In this document: piece after piece, positions 9,513-20,911 of the stretch
Layout of the letters: each line of letters opens with the position of its first letter
How positions within the stretch are numbered: position 1 is the first letter of the stretch
The notes under the pieces: model-generated
What the model was told of the DNA's origin: nothing
Seen by the model: the letters and a program-made list of their open reading frames with translations, nothing else
The model's database searches: none
Origin: Liolophura sinensis
Lineage: Eukaryota; Mollusca; Polyplacophora; Chitonida; Chitonidae
DNA: 64,000 nucleotides
Assembly (NCBI RefSeq): GCF_032854445.1
Contig: NC_088304.1
Location: 8,569,704-8,633,703, forward strand
Direction: 5' to 3'
Program-made: the position numbers and the translations under genes

Positions 9513-11249
9513 TTCGTCCACACCACAGGTATATGGCGGCTATATTGCAGAAGTGGTATTGATATAACTATCCATTCATTACCACATGTAATTTACCACC
9601 CACATTTTTGGATCGGTCAGTGTGAAGTAGTTCACGCTAACTTAAATTCCTTATTTGTTGAACCATGACAGGTTGTAGAAGTTTTTTTTCTTTTTGCACA
9701 AAGCCACTGTTTCTTTTATCTGTGACGTCACAGTTTACCTAAATAGGTCATCACAGGTTATGCCTTAGCTATTCCCCCAGGCGTCTCGTTGAAACACGAG
9801 ATTAGATTTGATTTAAGCCCATCGCCGACGATTCTGTATCAGTAAGCAGAAACTGACCTATTCCTCCTGTCATATTAATGCATATGTGGGTTGAATGAGA
9901 ATTGCTAGTCGTACTTGCACGTGTGGTGGGAATGCGTTTTGCGCTTCCGCTCCACATGGGGACTCTTTTTTTTCTTTGCTGATGGCTTTGGTGTTTTGGT
10001 TCCAATAATTTTTCCTTGAACATCATCGAACAGAAATTGGCACAGACCGCTTATTTTATAATAATCGACCACTTTCGTCAGTATCAACTTTTAGTACCGG
10101 TACATACAGTTTCACGAATAAAAAAAAAACATTGAATTAGGCTATGGGTTGTACAGCAGGGAGGTCGCCAGTTTAAATCTTGCGTAATATCAGATGTAAT
10201 TTCACTCCACTGATCACGGGCCCGTTAAATCACTTTCTTTCCAACTTGGCGGGTATTCAGTGCTCTGCAAATATTGCCAGACCTGTGAGTTTAATGACAT
10301 GCAAACACAGCCCTCGCCAAATGTAAAATTCATCGCAAACACAGCTTTCATCAGTCGAGATGTATTTTACATTCGTTTTACTTTACAGTAACTCTAGTAA
10401 TGTGAAAATTATTACCCATTCAATCCAGACGTACATGTAGATATATATAAAAATCATGTTCTCTGCAATGACCAAGGCGAACTTCGCACATAATGCGTGG
10501 TAAACAGTCCACATAACTTAAAATATATTTTGCAGCCAATGGTCTTCAACCTAGCCATGTCGCATGGGTTAATGTAATAATTAGTAAACATCTATTTTGA
10601 CTTCCACTTATCAACCGTCAACTCGGTAATGATAGATATTCTAAATCGATTTCGAAACGATAGCCTTGAATATCATATAATATTTCGTATAAAATGAGAT
10701 TGATAGTATCTGACAAGAATTATTCATACTAAGAAGGAATGTTTGATTGGGTGATTGAGTGGCTGATAGTAGTTAAACGTCAAATTAAAAAATGTTTTAC
10801 TTATACGATAACGGTCAGTTCCTCGGGTGATGAAACCGAGTGCATTTCCAGGGCAAAATACCGATCTTTGTCAAGTTACTGGCTACTACGGGCCTATCGC
10901 TTTTCTCCAGCCATAAACTCGACAGACGTCGCATGTGAAGCATTCGGAATTTAAATTTGAATTTTGAATTTTTAGAAATAAAGAAATTTAATCCAAACTT
11001 CTAACGTTTCCAGGCGATTATCTGCAGGACCAGTTCAAGGAGTGTGAACTGAAGCCTCGTTAAAAATCTCTTATGTGAAGCAAAAAAAGAAGGGATGATT
11101 AGCTTAGTCTATCTTGGTAACCGGGGATATTCTTCAATATGCTATGTGACGATAGGGAACTTATAGGAGTGGTGCACCAAGAGAACATTATCTGATGAAA
11201 ATTAAATCCATTAGAAATAAGATATATATTGTATTCGAAATGGTTTTTT
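9513..11249. other. No recognised gene
   Basis: AT-rich, mostly non-repetitive sequence. Open frames of 60 to 75 codons occur on both strands without splice or composition support. One B-box-like or repeat-derived segment (about 10155 to 10180) is too weak to call. Confidence 0.45.
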
Positions 11250-11544
11250 TCCGACCTTCACCACTCACTCATACGACCACATGGAGTCCTTAGGAGTCTT
11301 CTTGTGGCAGGGCGAATCCATCCCGCCAAAGTGCTGCCACTACAGAAAAAGTATCATGCCGAAGATACCAGACACGACCCTAACACAGTGACATTATACT
11401 GACACTGGGCCAACCAGTCTTATTTTCTTGTTCTAACATCTGCGCAGAGCACCACGCGAGGCAACAACAACCCTTCCGTATGACCCGACCTAGCTTTGAT
11501 CCGGACCTCGAGACGGACGCTCTAACGATTAGGTCATCGAAGCG
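11250..11544 (-). mobile_element. tRNA-derived SINE, family B2
   Basis: On the minus strand the head reads GACCTAATCGTTAGAGCGTC, and the body holds GACTGGTTGGCCCAGTGTCA and the tail a GGTCGTATGAGTGAG end. It is the same subtype as the plus-strand copy at 57289. Confidence 0.75.
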
Positions 11545-12288
11545 ATCAGGTTTACACATCTCATGACGTCACAAGTTATTCGGTCAGGTTACGGGCAAAT
11601 GACCTATGATGTAAGAGTGTTCAATTTGTCATCCTATTTACATCAAAACGCAAACGTGATGTGGTTCAAGTCAGTGGTACTTTAAAGACGGACAACAAGG
11701 CCATCTTTAAAACAAAGACTGATGAAAACACATCTGTTCGGCAAATTACCACAGTGGAATTTGAAAACACTCCAAACTAATTGAATACAAAAACCCATGT
11801 AGCTAATAGAATCTACACAATAGACGTGTTTGCTACGTACATTCTCGCCTTTGTCTGAATCGCTTTGATTAGGCGAATATAGTTAATAATACAACACCGG
11901 ATATAATTATCCCGCCCAGATTTGTCTGGGCTTACTTTTCATCCCTTTTATTATTGCATTCTTTTCTTCTATTTTCTTCCTTGTCCATCCCGCTAATAAT
12001 ACAATGAATCAACGCTTTAGCCTAGACGGAACCGGGTACTGAGAGCGTTGGGAAGAATTTCACAGCTTGTACCGGTGCCGTGTGTTTTTCAACTTACAGC
12101 CACAATGGATGCAATGATGAATGGATTCAGCTGTCCATAGTGTATCACCCATATATTGACAGCCTGTATACTTAGGTGATCACTGTACATTAGCTCAGTA
12201 TTATGTCCCAGATTCAAGATTAATTTTCTACACATTTTATTTCCGATATTCAAGTGGTATTTGGAACACGGTAGTGAATAGATACCCA
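11545..12288. other. No recognised feature
   Basis: Unrecognised sequence; no supported exon or repeat. Confidence 0.5.
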
Positions 12289-12425
12289 GGGCCCAATTTC
12301 ACGAAGATGTACGTAAACGATAATCGCACATATAAAACAATGGCACGGTAATCGTGACGAATAATATATCGTACGACAAATGTACGATACAAAATGTCGT
12401 AGGGTGCTTTGTGAAACTGTGTCCT
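12289..12425. mobile_element. Short MITE-like element with terminal inverted repeats
   Basis: The ends GGGCCCAATTTCACGAAG and CTTTGTGAAACTGTGTCC are imperfect inverted repeats about 18 bp long. The interior is rich in CGTA/TACG palindromic words. The arrangement resembles the widespread small invertebrate repeat with TTTCACGAAG ends, which I recall but cannot check. Confidence 0.55.
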
Positions 12426-12997
12426 AATCTACAAACTAACCATGTTGGCTTAATATGTTGAAGAATACAAGAAATCCACGGGTAAACTTAGTTCAGCAAT
12501 GCGTCTAAATTTATCTCATACACGTGTTTGTCCGTGACATAATACAGGAATCAACAGATTTGATGACGTCATTATTTGACAAACGTCAGGGTTAGGCAGA
12601 GTACTCGATTCATTCATTTGGATAGCATATACATTCTAGGACGTTGCATATACTCCAGTACTGTGATATATCTTAACTTTATGTAATGTGACTTACAGAA
12701 TACATTAATTGTCATTACTACGTGAGGCCAACATTGACTGACCAGAAAAAGGGGAGCCTACAGATAATTGGTGTCATACTCCTTATAGCACATGCGCCAC
12801 TCTTGACTCTCGTTCCACATCACTGCCACCACCAGACGAGTTTGACTTTTCGACCACCTGTGACATGAGTAGGCGTACATAGGTTTAGCCGCACCAACAA
12901 TGTCTTTGTGCGAACCTCATCAACACACTTTCTCTAGGTGGAATCACGTTTGCATACATTAGATAAAGAGATGATTATGTATCAACTTTAACTAGAG
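12426..12997. other. No recognised feature
   Basis: No supported gene. A segment near 12795 (CACATGCGCCACTCTTGACT) resembles one near 58410, so a low-copy dispersed repeat is possible. Confidence 0.4.
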
Positions 12998-13072
12998 AAA
13001 GTATTGAAACAGAGTTTGATCGATGCCTTGATCAAAAAGTATTGAAACAGAGTTTGATCGATGCCTTGATCA
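12998..13072 (+). repeat. 37-bp direct duplication
   Basis: AAAGTATTGAAACAGAGTTT followed by GATCGATGCCTTGATCA occurs twice (12998 to 13034 and 13036 to 13072), identical by eye and separated by one base. This indicates a recent tandem duplication. Confidence 0.9.
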
Positions 13073-13089
13073 TATTTAAACGTTTTCGA

Positions 13090-13129
13090 TTCACACTGAC
13101 TGGCTAATTAAAAATTGGTCAGTGTGAAC
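13090..13129. repeat. Short inverted repeat
   Basis: TTCACACTGAC (13090 to 13100) and GTCAGTGTGAA (13119 to 13129) form a perfect 11-bp stem around an AT-rich 18-base loop, just right of the 37-bp duplication. Confidence 0.8.
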
Positions 13130-13254
13130 AGAGTTTAATTCTGTTTAATTTGAACAGCGATAGATCCCATCAAAACAATACTCGTAAATGAAATTGAAAA
13201 AGTACATGAATTGCTATTATGAAGAGGCTAGCATTAATGTGTAATACATTCAAG

Positions 13255-13440
13255 GACATTCATATACCAAGCGTTAACCAAAGTGGACGTTCTTATCGAT
13301 AATCACAAGGGTAATTCCGAAACAAACGTTCAGCACAAATCACCAGAAAACTAAGAACGTGTATTAAGTGAGAAATGAAGACGGATGCATGCAAAGAAGC
13401 AGTCAACAGTTTTCAGTGACGGAAGGAATGTTCTAGGCAA
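13255..13440 (+). repeat. Dispersed repeat DR-D
   Basis: A stretch with AAGAAGCAGTCAACAGTTTT then CAGTGACGGAAGGAATG and TTCTAGGC matches 55230 to 55470 (AGAAGCAGTCAGCCGTTTCA, TTCTCTAGGC), and upstream words match 28870 to 28995. It has no coding content and its type is unknown. Confidence 0.5.
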
Positions 13441-13443
13441 ATG

Positions 13444-13531
13444 GATTATTTATTTGAGAGGTGTTTTATGCCGTACTCAAGAATTTCTATTTCACCAGCA
13501 TTGTGATGGGAAGAAACCGGGCAGATATATA
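13444..13531 (-). mobile_element. SINE-A, 5'-truncated
   Basis: Only the tail and distal body remain (GTGTTTTATGCCGTACTCAA, then GGGAAGAAACCGGGCAG). It lies directly next to DR-D. Confidence 0.75.
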
Positions 13532-15094
13532 TTTCATTTGCGGGTTGATTTCAACTGTTCATATATCTAAGGTATCGATCTAATGCAACACGATGAATAT
13601 ACAGCCTCTAACCCCGGGTTAAGTGCAATTAGACAATGTACAAGATTTGTCTGTACAACAGTGACATTAATTTTGGCAGATTCTCACATCTTCATTTAAT
13701 TGAGCAAGTAATGTTCAGCAGAGTTCAGAGTTACTGAGCCACATTAACTCTTCAAAGCCCTGAATTTCCGTCATGAATGGCTATTAATGAGAGGCATAAA
13801 AGAAGCGTTAACGACAAAAACAACTACATGTAATTGGCATGTTAAAGGTCGTGGTTGATAGCACAGTGACTTTCTACCGCCTGTTCGTGTCGATACAAGC
13901 AGATCAGCATCGTTCACATCGCTGTTTATTGTTGTTTTCTAACGTGCTCTCAAGGAAGGAAACAGATCCGAATCGACATGTATTTGTTTCAAAACACACA
14001 CTTATAAGGGACGACCAATGATTGCCTGAAAATCCCCTGGCGGAAGTACGCGGTCACAACACTTTCATATGTACGAAGCCTATACCGACGGTATCAATCT
14101 TACTGTCAGGAAGATAGATTCTATCTAATTTAATCAACTCGTACAGCCACACAGGTGTTGACCAAGATTTAAGGGCTATATAGCAAATGTAGGAAGGCTT
14201 CCTTGCCCTTTTAATGCAATTCATCATACTATGCATGCGCATATCCATATAAAAGCCGTCTAGACAGAATCAATAACGTTCTACAATTTTACATTAAAAA
14301 TTACACCACCGCCTGCACAACTAACACATACTGCACCACAGAGGAAAGCAAGACACGTGTTGTCTTATACATTATTTCAACATGAAAGTTCATTCAAAAG
14401 AGGAATTAGACTATTTGGATTCTTCGTGCAAAATACTTCCGTCTTGCAGCACGGTCTCGTCAAAAAAAAAAGGCGTCGTGCAGTTTTTCGACCATTTCAA
14501 TAGTATTGTTGTTTTCATACAGTTATGTTATTATTTTTTGTCTTTCTTTGTTTATTTTTAGCAGTACGAGAGCATCGTAATAATATTAAAAGAGCAATCT
14601 GCAGGTTGACTAGACAAGGTTTCAAGTCTGTATTGTATATTTGTTTTGACATACATGTTTTTTCTCTGTGGCTTGTGTACATCTGTATTTGCACCTAAAC
14701 AAATTCTTCTACTGTGTGTATCGTTTATAGCCTGAGAATAGCACACCCTCTATATTCCAGACTTATCGCCAACGAACACGCCTGCTAATGAGAGTGCGCG
14801 AAATAGATAGAAGACATCAGTTAATTTAACTGGCTTTTAATATTCACAGGTGTGAGACAATAATAATGCGATGTTGTTCTTAGAACAAAAAGCAGGTAGG
14901 CCTATCAGCGTCATTATCCACAATTCTCAGGTTGTCCATAGTGTCAACGTCTAAACCCGTAATGATCGATAGTGTTTAGTACAATTCGGCTTTTGTTATA
15001 TTGTTGTTAATAGTTTATTCATGGATATTGATGATGGATAGGCTGAGCCAACAGACTACCACAATCTAAACGTCAATATTAAAAGATTACAATA
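13532..15094. other. No recognised gene
   Basis: Non-repetitive AT-rich sequence with short open frames only. Nothing is supported apart from homopolymer runs (A9 near 14462). Confidence 0.45.
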
Positions 15095-15590
15095 TAGACA
15101 TTACATTAAGAGCAGCAAGAACAAGGTGATACATGACAAATGGTCATACACGTCCTATACTGGTGCGAAATCGGCTGTCTGTCAGTTTATCTTATTTATA
15201 GTTTTATTCTAACTGTTTATATAAATGCTTAAAATTAGTACCTTACATGCCTCCCAGAACCAAAGTTTGTGGAGAATTAGGTGAAAACAAGTTTTGCGGT
15301 GAGTTCGACATTAAGACTCATACACCCATTAAGACTCATGGCATGGCATTCCAAGTCGATAACCATAAGGTTCCTTCCCCAAACGGCTTAAAATATCAGT
15401 TCTCACAAAAATAAAAAGTAAATAATGCATAAATAGCAAATAAAGCTGATAACATGTGAGGTCATTAGTTATCAAAGATGCAGGAGTCAAAAACAGTCAA
15501 CATTCTAGGTATGACATCCGATTTAAAACTCGTAGTCCATGGACCAAAAAAAATGGTATCTCAGACGAGCTTTGATTATACTTTCTTTAC
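15095..15590 (-). mobile_element. DR-C, long minus-oriented copy
   Basis: Diverged but colinear with other DR-C copies: GACAAATGGTCATACACGTC, then CTAACTGTTTATATAAATG, then GAATTAGGTGAAAACAAG. Past about 15400 it also matches 48210 to 48420 (TGATAACATGTGAGG against TGGTAACATGTGAGA, and a TGGTATCTCAGACGAGCTTT word), showing that the element extends beyond the roughly 250 bp seen in most copies. Confidence 0.6.
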
Positions 15591-16008
15591 AATGAGTTTA
15601 TCTGTTTATATGATTGGGTGGGTTTAACCATAACCCGAAAATATCAATGTAGCGACAGGTATTCAGACTGTGTGAGATTGTTTGATGGCGGCGTAACTCA
15701 TGAACCGCTGTAATATGTAGTGGACTAAAAAACATTCTCCTCGTACAATTTGAGACCAACGTGAAGGAGTCCGTTACCATTACAATTATCCTTCGAAACA
15801 CCATTTTCACACAAAACTACGAACTACCAAGCTGTTATACATCTTTGAGAAATTAATTATGTGCATATAAATGAACTGAGGCAAACGAATGAATCCCACC
15901 TGGCTTTACAGAATAATGTGTTTAGATGTCCCGATACTCTTGTAAATGCGCGCGTTTGAGTCTCTCTGGTGATAATGTTTCCGCTGGCCTGGATCCTTTC
16001 AGTGGTCT

Positions 16009-16252
16009 AGGTATTTATTTATTCATTTGATCAGTGTTTTAGGCCGTACTCAAGAATATTTCACTTATACGACGGCGGCCAAAATTATGGTCGGAGGAAA
16101 CCGGTCATGGCCCGGGGGAAACCCACGACCATCTGCAGTTTGATGTCATACCTCCCCACGTACAGCCAGAGTGGAAGTCAGCATGAGCTGGACATGAACC
16201 CACAGCAACCGGACTGGCGGGAGACTCCTGGGCCATTGTGCCGCGGAGGACC
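16009..16252 (-). mobile_element. SINE-A, near full length
   Basis: Tail TATTTATTTATTCATTTGAT, body GGGGGAAACCCACGACCATC, head GAGACTCCTGGGCCATTGTG. It lies in the first intron of the minus-strand gene, about 180 bp after the donor and in the same orientation as the gene. Confidence 0.85.
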
Positions 16253-16423
16253 CCAATTCAGTGGTATAAATCAAAAGATTAAACAAATGTAATGCAAATG
16301 GATGATGCCTTTTTATCATTCTGAACTGGGTTTCTGACTCTTCAATCTACAATAGGAAGTAACTACATAACAAAATAAAGCCAACGCATATTTTGATAGT
16401 TGGTAAAGGGCAAGCATGTATCT

Positions 16424-16431
16424 ACCTACCT
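16424..16431 (-). promoter_or_regulatory. Splice donor ending the giant exon
   Basis: The minus strand reads AG|GTAGGT, a close match to the MAG|GTRAGT consensus. It lies two codons before the stop of the long frame, so the protein very likely continues in another exon, in phase 1. Confidence 0.75.
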
Positions 16432-19400
16432 TCACAGCCCAGTTTTTTCTTGTATTCCTCTAAACTACTGATAAGATGGTTCCGTCTCCCTTTCTTCTTG
16501 CGGCGACCATCAATTTTGCGCTGTCTGGATTGAATCGGTTTCTGTTTCAGGGTCATGTCTATGGCGACGGATGGATCCTCTTGCTGTGGAAGCTGGTTTG
16601 TTAATTCCAAGGTTTCGAGATTACTGTCAATAACCAACCTCCCCTCTTCCACGAATGTATCAGGAGTGTCAGTGTTATACAGATCCACTTTTGCAGTGGC
16701 CAGTAACGCATCTTTCAATTCTAGTGTTTCAGGAATGTGAGCAGCTAAACAATCTGTTTCATTTTCTCTCACGCCTCTTTTGTTACAGGCTTGCCTCCGA
16801 TTTTGTTTTCGGCCTGTTAATTGTGCTCGACTAAGTTTACCTTCGGTCTTTGCGCGTAGACGCGTATAAAAATCTTTCACGACCACATTTGCTTTTGGTG
16901 TCCGCCGTCTGAACACTTGTGATTTTGTTGTGGTTGCATTATTCTTTGTTCTCCCCTGAACATTTCTGCGGCCTGTTTTTCTCTTGGCACCATTCCTTCG
17001 CCGTTTGTTTTTCCTGGCGCTGTTCACAGCTGATCTTGTGGATCTCTTGGCATTTCTTGCCTTCTTTGGCGGATCTTCTGTAACTGATTCTTCCTCTTCG
17101 GCAGGATCCCCTTCACCTGACGGATTACCGACATCTGGACCTTTTACCCGAAGATTCATTGGGTGAAGCGGCATTTTCTTTCCAAGAGTTTCACGCAGAT
17201 TTGATATCAATAATTTTAACCTGTGTTTAGAGATTTCCCCTTCTTGTTGAAGCGAGTCAGGTCTGATCTCGCTCAATACTGGTGAAAACCTGTCTGTTTT
17301 TGAAGAGTTCTTCTCAATTAATGAATTTGGTGATGTTGATTGGGGTGCACCGTCTTGTATGGAACTCTGATTTTGCATAGCTAAGCCACTAAAGCCTGTA
17401 CAGGCGTCTACGTTGGGCTCAGACGTTGTAGTTTGGCCAAAATCCGATTTCCCGTCATTGAGATCGGATGTCATCATAGAGCCGTCCGGCGGGCTTTCGT
17501 TGGTTTTCATCGACAAATCTAACAGTTCGGATTCAGTCTCTAGTATCTTTGTATCTCGTTTATTCATGTCGACTGTAGTGTTATCCGAAGACAATACTGT
17601 GTCCGTTTCAGTTCTTTGTTCCAAATCACTTCCATTTGTCTTTGGTAACAGAGGCCGCAGGACGTTTTCCCGCTTCATTTTTTTCCGAGGTTTTACCTTA
17701 TGTGGAATTTTTTTACGAAGTTGTAGCGCACCTAAGACAAGAAATGCGGGTTGTGGTATTGCCGTGTGTGGGGTTGGGGCATTGCCGTGTCCATCAGGGG
17801 GCGTTATTGGCTGCGTTAGAGGCAGTGCAGATGGCTGTGTAACAACTAATGAGCTGGAAGAAAGTGATGCCTGGAGACTGTTGGGAGTGACTTGAGTTTT
17901 GTTTATACCGGGAGTAGTAAGGTTGCTAATGTTTCCATCACTTTGTTGAACACTCACTGCATTATTCACCGCATTAGTTATCAATGGCACACCTGAAAAT
18001 TCCTGGTTTCGTTGTACTGGGATACCACTAACATCATCGTCTGACGCGGAGTTGAAAAGGTTTTGTTGGACGTCTTTACTTGCGGATTTTTCTTCCGCTC
18101 CGAATATTTTAACACCACTCTTCGCCAGACACAACAAACCTTCAGCAGCGTCTACAGCGCTCTGTTCACCCTCTGGATCCCTAATGCTGTCGGATGAATC
18201 CACGTGTAACTCCACAGCCTCTGCATTTGGCTTCATTTCGCCTGTTTTACCTTCAGAAACCAAGGTATTCACTTGGTCACAGGCTGTTTGGTCAATGATT
18301 ACTGACTCGACAGAGTTATTGGGATCAGAAATGCTTTCCACAGAAGTACTGTTAGCAGGAAGGCTTGGATCTTCAGCGGCCGCTGGATTTTCAGACTTTT
18401 CGTCGATTGTGTCTACACTTTCAGTACCCGGAATAGATACATAAGAATTATTACAGCCACGTTCTTCCGGGTTTTCGTCATTAGTAGGATCACGGTTAGA
18501 CGAATTCGAAGACATAGTATCATGATCAGCAGTATGGGTATCCTCGCCAGCTTTCAGGTGAAAGGTCGAAGCCGAGTTTGAAGATGGAATGGCGTCGGGC
18601 CCCGTGTTTGAATTTACACTATAATTACTTTGGTTTTCACGGATGGTGTCTTCAGCAGTGCAATCAGTGACGTTATCTTTACTTGACACACTAACTACAC
18701 TAACGCCTGGTCCGTTCAAAACAACGACTTTTGGAACATAATCCACTAGAGCTTCGCACGCTTTGCATGCGTCCTCAAGGCTTACTGTAATGCTCTCGGG
18801 ACGCCTTGGCGAACTCAGCTCATAATTTATCTTTTTTTCACTCGCTTGCTCCAAACTAGTATCAGGAGTAGTGAATTCTGCTTGGTTCTGTGAGTCTGAA
18901 GGCTGAATTGATGCCCGCTGTGTTTCCGAAGTAAGATCCGGAATGGGTAGGATGACATCTTTAACACTTTCGCATTCGGGTTCCAGCGAAGGGGGAGGTT
19001 CATCAGAAAAAAGTTTCAGCTTACATCCCGATTTATCACCGTCTGCATTTCCAGACTCACAGGGCAAATCTGCTGGAGAAAGTTTGGTCTCATTCTTAGC
19101 TTTATGGAGAGAAAACTTCTTCATAATATGACTGTTCCTCGAGGCCATAGCCTCTCTTAACCTTTCCTTTAATTTATTAATATCCACATGACCAACGTGT
19201 GTCTTCTTAACAGGGCCTTTTTCCGAGACACTTGTTCGAGGTTTAGTTGGTGTGAACACTTTGTCTTCTGCCCGCTCAGCCCCTGGGGTTGTGTGTAGCA
19301 CCAGGGACATAGGCATGACCTTGGGGTCCACGGTAAGAGAATTGGACCCGGAGTCCTGTTCAGTAACACCACAGTTATTAGTTCCAGACCCATCCAGGTC

Positions 19401-20594
19401 GCGTGGCACTTCGTTTCTATGGGGAGAAAACGTGTGTTTAGTGAACATTTCTGAGTGAGCTTCCGTTCCTTCCTTAAAAACTGTATCTTTCTTTGGGACT
19501 CTTGATTTTGGGACTGATTGAGTAGTTGAAATCCCCATACTATTACTGCAGGGATTTAAAACGGAATATTTGAGCAACTGGTGGGCCGATAGTCTAGTCA
19601 ACTTGACAACTGGGTGCTTAGAAAGCACAGACTGAATATTCTCAGGTACAGATTCTCCTAGCGAATTTGAAATTTTTTGAGCCGCCACAATTTCAGTTGT
19701 CACGGAAGAGTTCTGGTTATTTTCCATACCAATGTCATAACTGTTTTCCTTTCCGGTGTTTGCGGAAAGCGTTGGACTCTCTCTGGCTAATTCAACTTTG
19801 TCCCCGCCAGCATCAACCCTATTTTGCTTCCCGGGAAAGTCTTTAACGCAGTTCAAATCTGCCTCAGCTCTTGAGTCTTGAATTCTTGCAAGGTCCAACG
19901 AATCGGTTGTATCTTTCGTATTTGAGCAATTATTTGATTGTTTACAGTTTGAATCAACATTTCCCGAATTAGTCTGATAATGTTTTTCGGTATCATTTCC
20001 ATTCGAATGGCGGGATGTGGGTAAACTGTCCAGAGAGGTTGGAGTACTGGAGGTACTTGACCCTATACAAGCATCCCGCGTTGATCCCGCTGTGATAGCG
20101 CCACCTACTCTGAGACTTTCCCAAGCTGTGTCATCTGCAGAGAAATCAATCACAGACAGGCGCTGCATATTTTGTGATTGGTATGGCATCGCGTGGCTTC
20201 TCTGAGGACCATACATCTGATGCCACTGATTCCCTCGCGAGCGTTCGCGCCCAGGCGACTTAGCCACACCCGCGGGGAGCGGCCTATGTTCACCATGCTT
20301 TCGTCGGTAGTAATCGTAATTATGTGAGTGTCGACCTGAGTAATTTCGACTGCTGGCGTGTTTATCCCGTCTCCAGTCTCCATCAGACAGATGATCGTAC
20401 ACATCTCTTGGATGATAAAGATGACCTCGCCGACGAATCGGTGGCCTTCTTGGGAATCGACTGGGCGGGTGCCCTCTGTACCAGTGTGGGAACGGACCGC
20501 CTCGGCCGATATGGCTCCCGCGAGACACGTAACGGGTGGAGTCCGGCACCATGGGGCGGTGTTCCCCTCCGACAGGTTGATAACGATTGGTCAT
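16430..20594 (-). CDS. Giant coding exon of an unrecognised, probably nuclear, disordered protein
   Basis: 1388 codons plus one base are open from ATG at 20594. No folded domain is recognised. Residues 1 to about 135 are rich in Arg, Gly, His, Pro and Tyr (SHIGRGGPFPHWYRGHPPSR), an RNA-binding-like low-complexity composition. The middle is Ser/Thr/Asn/Glu-rich with isolated conserved-looking islands: a Cys-containing ACKACEALVDY (about 607), AAEGLLCLAK (about 815), RLKLLISNLRETLGKK (about 1121). LDLSMK (about 1025) resembles a CtBP-docking motif, and LRPLL (about 978) fits LXXLL. Lys/Arg clusters at about 1178 to 1232 and 1356 to 1372 look like nuclear localisation signals. The frame's TAG at 16424 is probably intronic, because AAG|GTAGGT precedes it. 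An in-frame stop 16 codons upstream supports this start, unless an acceptor (CATCATAG, about 20600) lies between. Confidence 0.9.
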
Positions 20595-20674
20595 TATCCT
20601 ATGATGGACAGTGACAGGCCTCCGGTTGTACTTGAATCCACATTAGAGACACTTTCTCCAGGTGACGCAGCCAT
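20594..20674 (-). CDS. Upstream ORF overlapping the main start (TAATG)
   Basis: A 26-codon ORF begins MAASPGESV in a strong start context (GAGATGG) and ends in TAA, whose last A is the first base of the main ATG (TAATG, 20596 to 20592). Possible roles are translational control by termination and reinitiation, or no role. A sequencing or assembly frameshift here would instead make this the true N-terminus of the large protein. It is too short to judge from composition. Confidence 0.4.
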   Translation of the reverse strand: MAASPGESVSNVDSSTTGGLSLSIIG

Positions 20675-20911
20675 CTCGTTCGCCGTCACCTTCAAGCAAA
20701 AATGAATGCACTTTATCATATTTACTTTGACAAATGTGTGCAAACTTAACCGAATCAATGGAATATGTAACAGATCTTTGTTTCACAGACGACAGAGAGA
20801 ATAATAAACATATCTCAGCTAATGCCACCGTAGGTACATTGCAAATTTATGTAATAAAATGTCTTCCATGAAACAACATGTAGCTTACGATACAGAGTAC
20901 AAAAATTAGAC
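20675..20911. other. Probable 5' flank or leader of the giant-exon gene
   Basis: I see no TATA box or initiator that I can support. A GAAG|GTGACG word at about 20690 (minus strand) could be a donor of a 5' leader exon. Otherwise the stretch is unrecognised. Confidence 0.3.

Larger units (their letters stand above)
280..16429 (-). other. Possible large intron of the minus-strand gene
   Basis: The left end of the giant exon is followed by GTAGGT (16429 to 16424), and the next convincing open segment on this strand begins after CAG at 280. Between them I see mostly SINEs, foldback elements, minisatellites and unrecognised sequence. Further small exons could be hidden here, because exons of about 100 bp without an ATG cannot be excluded by eye. 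Treating the whole interval as one intron is an inference from donor, acceptor and matching phase. Confidence 0.35.

Noticed and set aside
12700-12775. Small minus-strand exon with acceptor TCTGTAG and donor CTGTAAGT
   Set aside because: The open frame is only about 60 bp, with weak boundaries and no recognisable sequence.
16422-16430. The TAG at 16424 as the C-terminus of the large protein
   Set aside because: A consensus splice donor AG|GTAGGT lies just before it, and a phase-matched open segment exists downstream, so the stop is more likely intronic.
17413-17895. 160-codon plus-strand frame
   Set aside because: It lies wholly inside the giant minus-strand exon and is an antisense shadow of it. 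The same holds for other plus frames between 16555 and 20705.
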